In this document: in pieces, positions 7,613 to 16,900 of the stretch | Numbering within the stretch: the stretch's first letter is position 1 | How the letters are laid out: every line of letters begins with the position of its first letter | DNA from: an uncultured Candidatus Saccharibacteria bacterium | GTDB taxonomy: Bacteria; Patescibacteriota; Saccharimonadia; Saccharimonadales; Saccharimonadaceae | Reading direction: 5' to 3' | NCBI GenBank assembly: GCA_948477625.1 | Contig: CAOLNK010000003.1 | Location: 62,001-126,000 of the forward strand | DNA length: 64,000 nucleotides | Notes under the pieces: model-generated | Databases searched by the model: none | The model's input: the letters and a program-made list of their open reading frames with translations, nothing else | What the model was told of the DNA's origin: nothing | Program-made: the position numbers and the translations under genes

Positions 7613-7641
7613 TTGAACTTGTACAGCGTGTACTAGTTCAA
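7613..7641. repeat. 29-bp palindromic site (copy 1)
   Basis: Inverted repeat TTGAACTTGTACA, 3-nt centre GCG, TGTACTAGTTCAA. A near-copy with the same left flank (ACAGAGA, then ~10 bp) is at 9806, and related sites are at 33955 and 52386. It overlaps the stop codon of the gene at 7633. There is no U-tract, so it is not an ordinary terminator. The geometry (11-bp arms, 7-bp centre) fits a recombinase or repressor site. Confidence 0.5.
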
Positions 7642-8493
7642 CTCAAACTTCACCCTCACATTCCCCTTGCCCACAGCATCTTTCAAACCACCCACATTCT
7701 CAATCCACCCAATTCGCGTATAAGCATACGGCGTCTCAAAACTTTCGTAGAACAAAACCAAACAATCATCACCATAAAGCATCAAATCACCAGCTTCCAC
7801 TCGCCCCACCGCCTCTGGCGCACTCGAAAACGCCCTATCAAAATAAAAATACTTCTCATTACCATTCAATTCACTCATACTAATCGTAAGTGGCAATCTC
7901 TCCATCAACTCCTTAGCGGTCACGTTATCTTCCAGTACCACCCTATATTCTTTACCATTAATCTCCAAACTCACATCTTTTTCCATCTCATTTTCTCCTT
8001 TCTCTATCCACTGTTCCATCCACTCTTTCAATCCCTCAGCAGTCTTATAGTATCGCACATCCTTATCTGCTTCCGCGTCCAAATACCCCGCCAGCTCCCC
8101 CTCATGGATTATCGCCACCGAAGGCAAATACTTTATCGTTTCTGCCAAAAATGTCTGCTTAAACTCATCTTCCACCAGGCTATAAATCACCATCCCTTCG
8201 GAATGCGCCAATTCTTTCGCCGAATTCGTCACCGGAAACTCCGCTGGGCACACCACCATATGCAGCACCACCACAAAACTCTTTTTCTCCGTCACCAGCT
8301 GATTAAACTCGCTCGCCGTAATCTCTACCACTTCACCTTTGTCATACATCTCCACCGAAAGCGGGAACTTTTCCACCGGTTTATCCACCACCCCCGAGTT
8401 TTCCACCATACTACCATGCAAAACCATCATCAGCACCCCCAAAATCACCCCCAACACCAAAACCACTGCTCCAATCAGCCAGCTTTTTTTCAT
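7633..8493 (-). CDS. Membrane-anchored thioredoxin-like plus cyclophilin-like fusion protein
   Basis: 286 aa. An N-terminal signal anchor spans residues 5-27. Residues ~55-165 look thioredoxin-like (strand SFVVVLHMVVCPAEF, then YLPSVAIIHEGEL), but only one cysteine remains in place of CxxC. Residues ~175-286 match the cyclophilin-like fold family (INGKEYRVVLEDN, LPLTISMSELNGNEKYFYF, AGDLMLYG, TRIGWIE). It would act outside the membrane. It overlaps the upstream rhodanese-like gene by 4 nt, so the two are made together. A role in extracytoplasmic redox or protein folding is inference; the missing CxxC argues against a classical oxidoreductase. Confidence 0.65.
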   Translation of the reverse strand: MKKSWLIGAVVLVLGVILGVLMMVLHGSMVENSGVVDKPVEKFPLSVEMYDKGEVVEITASEFNQLVTEKKSFVVVLHMVVCPAEFPVTNSAKELAHSEGMVIYSLVEDEFKQTFLAETIKYLPSVAIIHEGELAGYLDAEADKDVRYYKTAEGLKEWMEQWIEKGENEMEKDVSLEINGKEYRVVLEDNVTAKELMERLPLTISMSELNGNEKYFYFDRAFSSAPEAVGRVEAGDLMLYGDDCLVLFYESFETPYAYTRIGWIENVGGLKDAVGKGNVRVKFELN

Positions 8494-9185
8494 AGCTTGT
8501 GCAAATATTCAAATTCAATATCGTGGTAGGGAACTTCCCAATACCGGAATTCTTCGCCGTCACGCACCTTCACATTATTCTCACCATCATAGTACCAATA
8601 TCCGCCCACATTATAAATCTTCTCAGCATCCCAGCCCAAAGCCACCAACATCTGCTTTGTCATTCCAGCATAGCCACCCCCGCCGCACATCAAGAAAATC
8701 ACCTTATCTTTCGGGAAGATATACTCCAAAATCTCCATCGACTCCTTATAATTTGCCACAAACTTACCATCTTTTTGTATAAATAAGGTTGGCCCAATAT
8801 AACTCTCGCCCACCGCCTCTGGCAAGCCTTCCACATTCACCAAGAGCGGATACGGAACCACCTCAAACCCTTTCACATAGCCTGACAGATACGAATCTCC
8901 GCCAATCGCTTCATAATCCGCCTCGTCCACCAGCATCCGCATATCACGATACACTGCATCTTCACGCCCTAAATAATTATCAACTGTGTTTTCGTTGATA
9001 TTTTTATCAATCCCCATCTCACCACGTAAACCACCAGCTAACTCTGGTTTCGGTAATTCCACTAGGGAAACTTCCGCCGGCCGCGCCTTCTGATCTTCAA
9101 TCATACCAATCACACCACAGGCAATAATCCCGGCCATCCCTAGCGCTAACACCATAATCGTAATAATTATCCCGCGTTTCTTCAT
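8490..9185 (-). CDS. Membrane-anchored rhodanese-like protein
   Basis: 231 aa. The hydrophobic N-terminus (residues 5-27) contains a cysteine in ACGVIGM, so it could be either a signal anchor or a lipoprotein. The C-terminal ~130 residues resemble a rhodanese domain: VIFLMCGGGGYAGMTKQML gives the active-site cysteine and phosphate-binding-like loop, followed by LGWDAEKIYNVGGYWYY. Rhodaneses carry persulfide sulfur or bind oxyanions; the substrate is unknown. It is the first gene of a two-gene operon with the thioredoxin/cyclophilin-like protein (4-nt overlap). The unusual location outside the membrane and shared operon suggest a thiol-handling pair. Confidence 0.65.
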   Translation of the reverse strand: MKKRGIIITIMVLALGMAGIIACGVIGMIEDQKARPAEVSLVELPKPELAGGLRGEMGIDKNINENTVDNYLGREDAVYRDMRMLVDEADYEAIGGDSYLSGYVKGFEVVPYPLLVNVEGLPEAVGESYIGPTLFIQKDGKFVANYKESMEILEYIFPKDKVIFLMCGGGGYAGMTKQMLVALGWDAEKIYNVGGYWYYDGENNVKVRDGEEFRYWEVPYHDIEFEYLHKL

Positions 9186-9247
9186 ATTTCACCTCACTTA
9201 ATTCCTTTTATTATACTCTAGATTTTCAATTTTACAAAAAAGTATGC

Positions 9248-9253
9248 TATAAT
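9248..9253 (+). promoter_or_regulatory. Extended -10 promoter of the first pilin gene
   Basis: TGCTATAAT ends 27 nt before the ATG at 9281. The leader includes GAGAGG as ribosome site. It lies between the divergent rhodanese-like gene and the pilin gene. Confidence 0.55.
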
Positions 9254-9280
9254 AAGAAAAGTTTAATTACGAGAGGTTCA

Positions 9281-9703
9281 ATGAAGAAATTCACGAAAAA
9301 CATCCTACAAATTATTACTGGTATCTGTACTATGGTCACTTTGTGTGCCGGCAAAGCAATGGCCTTGACCGTTCAAGAAGGCGCCGAAGCCGCTCGTGCT
9401 GACGGCATGCCAGAAAATCTCGTTGGCGTTGATGGTGTTTTTACTCGCATCACCAATACCGTGCTTTATGTAGTCGGCGCTATCTCTGTCTTAATGCTAA
9501 TTTGGGGCGGTCTACGCTATATTATCTCTGGCGGCGACAGTAAAAAGATTACCGACGCCAAAAACACCATCCTTTATGCCCTACTTGGCTTGATTATTGC
9601 CTTCTTTGCTTATGCTATTGTCAATTTTGTGCTTAATGCTATTAGTCCTACTCCAGAGCAAAACGCCGAGAACGCTGCTCTTATTCTTAACCATCTGGTT
9701 TAG
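9281..9703 (+). CDS. Type IV secretion pilin-like protein (VirB2/TrbC-like)
   Basis: 140 aa. A signal peptide ends near MALT (residue ~29). A soluble linker is followed by two membrane helices (about 60-82 and 94-117) around the motif YIISGGDSKKITDAKNTILYALLGL. The same GD-x-x-K-...-A-(K/R)-N-(T/S)-ILYG pattern occurs in four proteins encoded at 11633-13794, so all are paralogues of the T4SS_pilin type seen in CPR bacteria. It would be inserted in the membrane and could form a pilus or channel. It has its own promoter and terminator and is separated from the main locus by comF and hsp20. Confidence 0.8.
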   Translation: MKKFTKNILQIITGICTMVTLCAGKAMALTVQEGAEAARADGMPENLVGVDGVFTRITNTVLYVVGAISVLMLIWGGLRYIISGGDSKKITDAKNTILYALLGLIIAFFAYAIVNFVLNAISPTPEQNAENAALILNHLV

Positions 9704-9722
9704 ACTAGATCTAAAGCTACTC

Positions 9723-9760
9723 AGCCCAACTTGTAAAAACCGCAAGTTGGGCTCATTTTT
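9723..9760 (+). terminator. Intrinsic terminator of the pilin gene
   Basis: AGCCCAACTTG pairs with CAAGTTGGGCT, followed by CATTTTTC. Confidence 0.85.
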
Positions 9761-9805
9761 CTAATTAAAAGAAATTTTACCATCTTTTACAGAGACGATC
9801 TTTAA

Positions 9806-9834
9806 TTGAATTTGTACAGTGTATACAAGTTCAA
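9806..9834. repeat. 29-bp palindromic site (copy 2)
   Basis: TTGAATTTGTACA, centre GTG, TATACAAGTTCAA: the same site as at 7613 with three or four changes, and with the same left flank (ACAGAGA). It lies about 15-20 bp before cassette A. Both clear copies are next to a cassette. Confidence 0.5.
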
Positions 9835-9850
9835 CGATATATAACGTCTT

Positions 9851-10084
9851 TACTTCGTGCGCAGCGGGTATGTCTACTTACCCACTACTGGTACTTTTAT
9901 GAGCGCCAGCATTACTGCTGTCTACTGGTCGTCACGAGCGTCATCTACTCGCTATGATGGCACTACTACTCCTAGCGCTTATTACCTCGCCTTCCATGCC
10001 TCCGCAGTGAATCCGTCAGACGGTCCATACGAGCATTGGGATGGTTTCCCCCTCCGCTGCCTTAGTACTGTATTAGACATGTAG
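9851..10084 (+). pseudogene. FISUMP C-terminal cassette A (silent, promoterless)
   Basis: Reading frame YFVRSGYVYLPTTG, VYWSSRASSTRYDG, TPSAYYLAF, VNPSDGP, GFPLRCLSTVLDM and stop. A stop codon lies 9 nt upstream of the first homologous codon, so no longer protein exists here. The LYFVRSGYV start matches the last ~70 residues of the complete FISUMP protein encoded at 47918. The 3' block is shared base for base with cassette B (apart from one position) and cassette C. Compared with C, the segments SSTRYD, TPSAYYL, PSDGP and GFPLRC are conserved and the rest is variable. Confidence 0.65.
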
Positions 10085-10125
10085 AGGGGGAGATTGGCTT
10101 GGCCCTCTTGTATAACTTAAATAAT

Positions 10126-10848
10126 CTATAGTTCCTTTTGTTTACCTACTGCTATCACCACCCCCATCACCTTCTTCGCCCCAGCCGCGCGCATCACCTT
10201 TTCTGCCGCCAACATACTCGCTCCCGTCGTCCAAACATCATCCAATAGTAAATAATTTACATCACTATCCGCCTCTTTTTGTACCATATAAGCCTTTCTC
10301 GCTTGCTCAGCACGCTCCGACGCCTTTGTCCCTACTTGGACTGTATCAGACGCCCTCAGCAACAACCGCTGGCATTTCCAGCCCCTTTTGCGCGCCAACT
10401 TCTTTGCCAAGCTCAAAGTATGGTCCAGCCCCCGCTCCCGCACGTGCCGTCCTACGGTCGGCAAGGGAACTACCACCGTATTTTCTGGTAACTCTAGAAT
10501 TGCTTCATCCAGCACCTCCACCAACACATCACCTATCGCCCGCACTGCCTGATACTTATATTCTTTCACCAACTTCGCTAGTACTCCTTCACGCCACCCA
10601 CCCACAAATAGTGCATCAAATGCTATCTTGCAATTGTCACACTTGCAATTCTTCCACGTTGCACAACTTTTTTCTGCATCTGCAAGCACTTGTTGGCAAA
10701 GCGGGCAAACCCGCAATGCTGCTTTTATTAAGTTATTTTTACAACACTCACATAGCACCGCTCCCAGACGTCCACAACCCCTACAAGTGTACGGGCAAAG
10801 TAGGTCTAGTAGGCCACATTTTGTTGTGCTTTTTACAACGAATTTCAT
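10126..10848 (-). CDS. comF: ComF family phosphoribosyltransferase-like protein
   Basis: 240 aa, typical ComF length. The N-terminal zinc-finger region has paired cysteines (CRGCGRLGAVLCECC, then CPLC, and CDNC). The C-terminal phosphoribosyltransferase domain shows VVPLPT and the PRPP-binding motif LLLDDVWTTGASM. ComF is needed for natural transformation in other bacteria, acting on incoming single-stranded DNA in the cytoplasm. It is convergent with cassette A and divergent from hsp20. Its presence beside a T4SS-like locus fits DNA uptake in this lineage, but that link is inference. Confidence 0.85.
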   Translation of the reverse strand: MKFVVKSTTKCGLLDLLCPYTCRGCGRLGAVLCECCKNNLIKAALRVCPLCQQVLADAEKSCATWKNCKCDNCKIAFDALFVGGWREGVLAKLVKEYKYQAVRAIGDVLVEVLDEAILELPENTVVVPLPTVGRHVRERGLDHTLSLAKKLARKRGWKCQRLLLRASDTVQVGTKASERAEQARKAYMVQKEADSDVNYLLLDDVWTTGASMLAAEKVMRAAGAKKVMGVVIAVGKQKEL

Positions 10849-10921
10849 AATTAGTATTGATTTTACACCAAAAAGCCCTTATAATAAAGCATAACAATAT
10901 ATAACGGAGGTAATTCAAGCA

Positions 10922-11419
10922 ATGGCTCGTACTAATAGTGACGACATGCTGATGGAAGAAGAACTAGCAGAATTGTTCCAGAGTAGTGGTCCAGAAACTT
11001 CAACGATTGTTGACTCGTCTGACAAATCTGCCCTCGACGTTGAACCATCAGACGGGGGAGATGATGGGTGGGATAATACTGACGATTTTCCTGGACAGCT
11101 CGCTGTAGATGTCTACGAAACCGCAGATAAACTTGTTGTCAAAGCTCGCACGGCTGGTATTTCCAAGTCAGATCTCAATGTAACCATTTCCGACAACATT
11201 TTAACCATCTCTGGTATCCTTAGTGGTGGCGAAGATGAAAATACTACCGCTTGGCACATCCAAGAGTGTTATTGGGGCGAATTTTCTCGTACCATCGCTC
11301 TTCCAGTTCAAGTCAAAGAAGAAGAGGGAACAGTCAAAGCTGAACTCAAAGATGGTGTTCTTACTATCACCTTCGAAAAAGAGAAAGTCGAAGCTCCAAT
11401 CAAGATTGCTATCCAATAG
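10922..11419 (+). CDS. Hsp20 small heat-shock protein
   Basis: 165 aa. An acidic N-terminal arm of ~55 residues (DDWDNTDDF region) precedes the alpha-crystallin domain: LAVDVYETADKLVVKARTAG, ISDNILTISG, YWGEFSRTIALP and LKDGVLTITFEK. It acts as an ATP-independent holdase. The promoter region (TTGATT, TATAAT around 10878) overlaps the start of divergent comF, and GGAGG lies ~11 nt before the ATG. No CIRCE element is visible here, unlike dnaK. Confidence 0.85.
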   Translation: MARTNSDDMLMEEELAELFQSSGPETSTIVDSSDKSALDVEPSDGGDDGWDNTDDFPGQLAVDVYETADKLVVKARTAGISKSDLNVTISDNILTISGILSGGEDENTTAWHIQECYWGEFSRTIALPVQVKEEEGTVKAELKDGVLTITFEKEKVEAPIKIAIQ

Positions 11420-11442
11420 TAGTGCTCTTTAGTAACTCACAC

Positions 11443-11476
11443 ACTAAAAATCGCTCCGCGAGGGGTGATTTTTAGT
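11443..11476 (+). terminator. Intrinsic terminator of hsp20
   Basis: ACTAAAAATC pairs with GATTTTTAGT around a GC-rich centre; it can work in both directions. Confidence 0.75.
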
Positions 11477-11586
11477 TATGGTATATAACAAATCAAATAC
11501 ACAAACATTTCCTCATCTCCATAACCCAACAATCAATTACCGCCACAATAAATCACCCTCTAGTCAAGGAAATTCAGTAGCCCATC

Positions 11587-11616
11587 AAAAATCCCCCCCT
11601 TCAGGGGAGGATTTTT
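11587..11616 (-). terminator. Intrinsic terminator of the pilin operon
   Basis: On the minus strand AAAAATCCTCCCC and GGGGGGATTTTTG form a stem with a U-rich tail just after the last pilin gene. The ~100 bp between this and the hsp20 terminator show no feature. Confidence 0.75.
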
Positions 11617-11632
11617 GATTATTCGTACACAC

Positions 11633-12151
11633 TTAACGATCGTACTGATCTGCGCGATTCTGCCCAGTACCCTGAGAACTAGAACCACCAGAATCCTCAG
11701 ACGAATCACCAGAGCCGCTGCCCCCACCGCTTCCTGACTTAAACACTGCACCAGACACAAAGTTCACAATCGCAAACGCGAGTAGAGAAATCACCAAACC
11801 GATTACGCCATACAAAATGGTATTGCGTGCACGCGTTGTCTTTGCCGCTTCGCCCGTAGACGTAACAAAGAGAATTGCGCCAATCACGATCACAATTACA
11901 GCCAAGATACTTACTACACCCACGATTGCATTGATAATATCAATCGCACGCTCAATTAACGGCTTCTCCATGCCAGGAGCATCATCTGGAATATTGCATT
12001 CCGCCAAAGAAGTACAAGAAGCACCTTCGCCCTTATAGCTCCCAGCCGGACACTTACATTCCGCATATGTATTGACTGTCGCCACCACAGATACCCCTAC
12101 TAAGCTACCGAAGCATAACGCAAAGGCCGCCGCCAAAGTTTTCAACTTCAT
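11633..12151 (-). CDS. Type IV secretion pilin-like protein with Gly/Ser-rich tail
   Basis: 172 aa. Signal peptide to about residue 30 (NTYAEC), then a short cysteine-containing loop (CKCPAGSYKGEGASC). Two membrane helices surround VTSTGEAAKTTRARNTILYGVIGL. The C-terminal ~35 residues (GSGGGSGSGDSSEDSGGSSS) are low-complexity and unlike the other paralogues; they may be exposed. It is the last gene of a four-gene minus-strand operon. The four extracellular cysteines suggest a disulfide-stabilised loop. Confidence 0.8.
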   Translation of the reverse strand: MKLKTLAAAFALCFGSLVGVSVVATVNTYAECKCPAGSYKGEGASCTSLAECNIPDDAPGMEKPLIERAIDIINAIVGVVSILAVIVIVIGAILFVTSTGEAAKTTRARNTILYGVIGLVISLLAFAIVNFVSGAVFKSGSGGGSGSGDSSEDSGGSSSQGTGQNRADQYDR

Positions 12152-12170
12152 ACGTACCTATCCCTTAAAA

Positions 12171-12578
12171 CTAGCTATTGAAAATGGAATTCAAAACAAA
12201 GTTCACAATTGCAAAGGCAAGCAAAGCCACTACCAAGCCAACCACACCATAGAGAATCGTATTACGAGCCTTAGCCACCTTAGCCGTATCACCCTGAGAA
12301 GTAGCAAAGCTAATACCACCCATCACAATCATCGCCACAGCAATGAAGCCAACCACACCAACAACCACATTGATGATAATAGTCAAAGTGCCCATCAAGT
12401 CATTGTTGTCGAAAACACCCGAGCCAGTACTCAACTTGTCACACTGATCCAAAGACGTCTTATCGGTAGACCCATCCGGACAAATCACATTAGCATAAGC
12501 TGGCGAAATTGTCGCAATACTACCTAGACCCAACACTGTCAACGCTACAGCAATTGCGCTTAGAATCACTTTTTTCAT
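12171..12578 (-). CDS. Type IV secretion pilin-like protein
   Basis: 135 aa. Signal peptide with processing likely after ISPAYA (residue ~29). A loop with cysteines (VICPDGSTDKTSLDQC) precedes two helices around FATSQGDTAKVAKARNTILYGVVGL. It ends with VNFVLNSIFNS, very like the gene at 9281 (VNFVLNAIS). It lies 19 nt before the next pilin and 69 nt after the previous one, with its own GGAAA-type ribosome site. Confidence 0.8.
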   Translation of the reverse strand: MKKVILSAIAVALTVLGLGSIATISPAYANVICPDGSTDKTSLDQCDKLSTGSGVFDNNDLMGTLTIIINVVVGVVGFIAVAMIVMGGISFATSQGDTAKVAKARNTILYGVVGLVVALLAFAIVNFVLNSIFNS

Positions 12579-12647
12579 TCTTTAATTTTCCTTTCAATTA
12601 TCTATACTGAACTTATAATACATCATTATATAAAGAATGTCTATACT

Positions 12648-13067
12648 TTATGCCCCAAAATTTTGACTTACAAAGTACACTATCGTATAGGCCAACGATG
12701 CCACCACTACACCAACCAAACCATAGAGAATTGAATTCTTCGCCCGGTTCAACTTCACTGCATCGCCCGTACTAATCACATAAGTGATTGCGCCATAAAC
12801 AATCATACCTACCGCTACAATCCCCACCAAGCTTAACGCCACATTAATAATATATACTACCGCCGGCATCGCCGTCTTGTCTTTTTCTACCTTGCACCCT
12901 GCCGCTTCCTTCAAATCATCCGGAATATTATTACCGTCTTCACAAATATCACCAATAGCATCCGGAATATTATTACTGTCTTCACCCGCCATCGCCGGCT
13001 TTACCAAGATGGCACCACCCATCAACATCGTTCCAACTACTAATAAACTCATTAAAATCTTTTTCAC
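12648..13067 (-). CDS. Type IV secretion pilin-like protein (GTG start)
   Basis: 139 aa from a GTG start at 13067; a GGAG site lies 9 nt upstream, inside the end of the preceding gene. An ATG-containing extension into that gene is possible but has no ribosome site. Signal peptide ends near AMAGED. The NNIPDAIGDICEDG and NNIPDDLKEAAGC segments are a short internal repeat. Two helices flank YVISTGDAVKLNRAKNSILYGLVG. It begins 4 nt after the tandem pilin stop. Confidence 0.75.
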   Translation of the reverse strand: MKKILMSLLVVGTMLMGGAILVKPAMAGEDSNNIPDAIGDICEDGNNIPDDLKEAAGCKVEKDKTAMPAVVYIINVALSLVGIVAVGMIVYGAITYVISTGDAVKLNRAKNSILYGLVGVVVASLAYTIVYFVSQNFGA

Positions 13068-13071
13068 AGTA

Positions 13072-13794
13072 CTATGACTCCAATCCTGCGCCCGTAGCAT
13101 TTATCACAAAAGCCGTAATTGCCGCGGCTAACAACACAATAATCAAACCAACCACCGAGTACACAATCGAGCGCGTCGCCTTCTGAATCTTGCTCGAATC
13201 ACCTCGAGAAATTACATACTCAAAACCACTCTTAATAATAAAAATCACTGCTACAATTCCAGCTACCGTATAAGCCCAATTAAACATATCTTGTATCTGC
13301 TCAGAAGCAAACCCGCCATCCTCATGTTGTTTCCAACCATTACCGCTAATACCTAGCACTATCTTTGCCGTATTTACAATCACCGTCGCCGTCATTGTTA
13401 AAATTGTACCTACGATCGCCGAAGTCAATGTCTTCTGTCCCTTCAATGCTTTGCTAGGGTCACCCTGCGCCGTAATATACAAGAACCCGCCATAAATCAC
13501 AAAACCTATTGCTAGATACCCTACCGCCAAAAACGCGTCAAACAGAATATTCAAAATCACCGTCCAAATAAACTGTACTGTTTTCTCTTCGTCATCTGGC
13601 TGAACTATTTCACTATCACGCTTATCCCCATTGCATAAATCCGCATACCACGGCTTAAACCCCAAGAAAACTGGCGCACCACAACTCCCAGAGCCTAATC
13701 CACCATCCGCCATCGCATTCTCCGGCACCATTACTATCATAAATCCCCCTACCATCATCACGGTCCCCAAAAAGGCCAAAATCTTCTGTTTCAT
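13072..13794 (-). CDS. Tandem (two-domain) pilin-like membrane protein
   Basis: 240 aa, about twice the size of its neighbours. After the signal peptide (to about AMADGG) it has two copies of the pilin unit: GFVIYGGFLYITAQGDPSKALKG with flanking helices (residues ~85-150), and IIKSGFEYVISRGDSSKIQKATRSIVYSVVGL with flanking helices (~175-235). Four membrane helices in total. It is the first gene of the operon 13794 to 11633 and is divergent from the VirB6-like gene. It may nucleate or cap a pilus, or form a channel subunit; that is inference. Confidence 0.75.
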   Translation of the reverse strand: MKQKILAFLGTVMMVGGFMIVMVPENAMADGGLGSGSCGAPVFLGFKPWYADLCNGDKRDSEIVQPDDEEKTVQFIWTVILNILFDAFLAVGYLAIGFVIYGGFLYITAQGDPSKALKGQKTLTSAIVGTILTMTATVIVNTAKIVLGISGNGWKQHEDGGFASEQIQDMFNWAYTVAGIVAVIFIIKSGFEYVISRGDSSKIQKATRSIVYSVVGLIIVLLAAAITAFVINATGAGLES

Positions 13795-13900
13795 ACCCTT
13801 ATCTTAACACTAAAGCCCCAAAAAAACTACTATTTCGCCATCTCCTCTTCGTAAACTAACCATAAGCATTGACATCATCAAAAAATCATATTATTTACTA

Positions 13901-13929
13901 TTGACTATCACGCATGTGTGTGCTATAAT
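13901..13929 (+). promoter_or_regulatory. Promoter of the T4SS plus-strand operon
   Basis: TTGACT, 17-bp spacer, TATAAT, with TG before the -10. Transcription would begin about 37 nt before the VirB6-like start. The short leader holds GGGTACCC and a CCC/GGG hairpin. Confidence 0.65.
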
Positions 13930-13972
13930 TACAGGGTACCCACAAAATGGGCTTGTTTGGAATGTATATAAT

Positions 13973-16900
13973 ATGAAAAAACTGATTCTCAGAGCTGTGT
14001 CAATAATGATGCTAACGTTTGGCATCACTTTTGCCGGTGCTCTCTCGCCGCTACAAGATACATCCAACCCTCTTTTGCAAACTGCTTACGCCGACGAAGA
14101 CGACGAAAGCTCTTCCGAAAGTTCCGAAAACAACGAAGACAATTCTTCCTCCGAATCAACAGGGAACGATAACGCCACCAGCTCTGCTGATAGTGACAAC
14201 CCCTGCCAAGCTCAATCCGACTCTGTCGCTTGGATTCTTTGCCCAGTTATGCGTACTATGGGCAACCTCGTCGATTCTTTCTATGAGTTCATCGAGCAAC
14301 TCCTTATCGTACAACCACTTTCCACCGACGAAAATTCATCCGTTATTCAAGTCTGGCGCGTTGCTCGCGACCTCACCAACATCTGTTTCGTTATCTTTGC
14401 TCTCATTGTCATTTATTCTCAACTCACTGGCCTCGGTATTAATAATTATGGCGTCAAACGTATTCTTCCTCGCCTAATCATTGCTGTCATCCTCGTCAAT
14501 CTCAGCTTTCTCATCTGTTCTATCGGTGTTGATATCAGCAACGTCGTCGGTAGTAGCATCACCGGCTTCCTTGGCCATATTCAGTCCGAAGTTCTCGCCA
14601 ACGCCGACCTTTCTTATCACCTTGACGTCCTTTGGTCCACTTTCACTCGGGCCCTCACTGGTGGTGGCATCATCCTTGGTATCTCTGTTGCCGCCTTTGC
14701 TGGCATCGAGGCGATTTTCTGGGGCGTCCTACTCGCTTTACTGGGCGCCATCATCTCTCTTGGTATTGGCCTTGTCACCATCGCCTTGCGTCAAGGTCTC
14801 ATTCTCATCCTTGTCATGATTGCCCCGCTCGCTTTCTTAGCCTACCTCCTACCCAACACCGAAAAGTGGTTCGAAAAGTGGAAGAACCTCTTTTTCCAGA
14901 TGCTCTTCTTCTACCCCATGTTTAGCTTCCTCTTTGGCGCCGCCAAGCTCGCCGGCTGGGCCATCATCGCTAGCGCCAATGCCAATCTCTTCGTCGTACT
15001 CGTCGGCATGATAGTCGAAGTTATGCCCATCTTCTTCTCCTTCTCACTCTTCAAGATGTCTGGCACCATCCTTGGCGATGTCAACTCCGCTTTGCAAAAA
15101 CTCAGCGCTCCTGCCCGTGGCGGTCTAGCTGGCTGGGCCACTTCTCATCAAGAGCTTGCCCGCCAAAAATACATCGGCTCCAGTCCAATGCCTGGCGCAC
15201 ACCTCCGTCGCTTTCTCGACAAGAGAAAACAGCTCCGCGAAGACGACACCGCTGCTGCTGCCGAGCTCCGCAAGAATATTGCTGCCGAGCGCGCCTTCAA
15301 CAAGGCTGCCTCATACCGCGGCCTTGACGCCGAAGGGAACGCTATGGTCGGTGGTCGTGGCCTCTTCAACGGTTATGCCAACCGCCACACTCGCCTACAT
15401 AAGCGCTCCGAAATCCAAAAACTGCTTGCCGCTACTGCCCAGCAAAACCTTGCCAATAACCTTTCTGACTACGACAAAACCTTCCGAGGCGAAGCTGCTA
15501 AGCGTCTTAGTGCCAGCGGTGCCAACGCCTTCCTCGACAACACCAAGCAACAGTTCCGCGCTGAAAACATTGCCATGGGCGACCAGTCCTACTTGCTTGG
15601 TCGCTACCTCCAAGCTGCTAAAGGCCGCACACGCTCACCATATGAATTCAACCGCCTCATTGGTGGCGCCGCTAGTAGCCTTGGCCATCTCGGTGAAGCT
15701 TCCATCATTGGTCAGGTCATTGACCGCAGTGTCCAGATTGAAAACCGTCGTCGTCGCGAAGCCCTAGTTGTGGCCAACAAATTCGGCTACAGCAAAGCTG
15801 ACTTCCGTGGTATGGTCTTTGACAAAGCACGCATCAATGATGATGGTTACGAAGAAGACGAAAACGGTCAAGTCATCGAAGACGCAGATTACAATCTCCT
15901 TCCTGGCAAGAAACACCGTAGCTGGGGTAAATACGTCGCTATTCATAAGACCACCAACAAAGAGATTTCTAAAGATGAATATCTCCGCCTCAGCCAAGGT
16001 CAACGTAACGAATATAAGAAAGTTCGTTACATGGAAATCAAAGACGATGAAGGTGATGTTATTCAAAAAGTCTTTGATGATGATGCTGGCTACATGAAGG
16101 AACTCTTGCGCCAAGATATTGCTATCGGCGACCCAATCAACGTTCGCTATCTCAACGAAATCGGTCTTACCCGCCAGCCATCCGAATATACTGGCCTTGC
16201 TGCGCAGTATGCTAGCAAAGATCGTACCGGTATCTTACGCCGCTACCACAGCACTATTACGGCCGCCATGCTCGAAAGCAAATATGCCGAGCACAACGCC
16301 GCCGTCACCGCTATGCTTACCGCTCAAGCCAACAACGGTTTCATCACCTCTACCGGCCAATACCATATTGCTGAGCTCGAGAGCCTCTGGAAAGCCGCCA
16401 AATCTGGCAAACTCCTCCAGAACGACGCTCCAATTATTCGCAGTTGGAAACGCCTAATTGATAGTCTCGACAGTACCACCCCAGGTGAACGTTTCGAAGA
16501 TATCTTTGATGATGCTTCTATTGGTCTCACTCAGAACATTAATGGCATGCCACTCCATGGTCTCCGCAAGGGTTACAAAGAAGATGGCTCCGAATATTGG
16601 TACAAGATCGACCGCAACGATGCCGATATTACCATTGAAGACAAACGCAACTGGATTAAACACCAAATCTTCCCACACGTCATTCAAAAGCTCATCGGTT
16701 CCATGGATCGCCGTCCTTCACCAACCGTACTCGATAGCCAAAAACCAGATGGCACCATTGCCTTCTGTGAACTTGCCGAATCTGCCGTACGCGTTGGTAG
16801 CAAAGCCTTCGACCCCAACACCACATTCGACGAACGTCTCAGTGACAAGAATATTTTGGAAACCAAAGACCCACAAGCCATCCAACGTACTATCAACGAA

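Noticed and set aside
8104..8782. Plus-strand His/Ser/Pro-rich open frames opposite the thioredoxin/rhodanese genes
   Set aside because: They are antisense to two well-supported genes, have odd composition and no ribosome sites.
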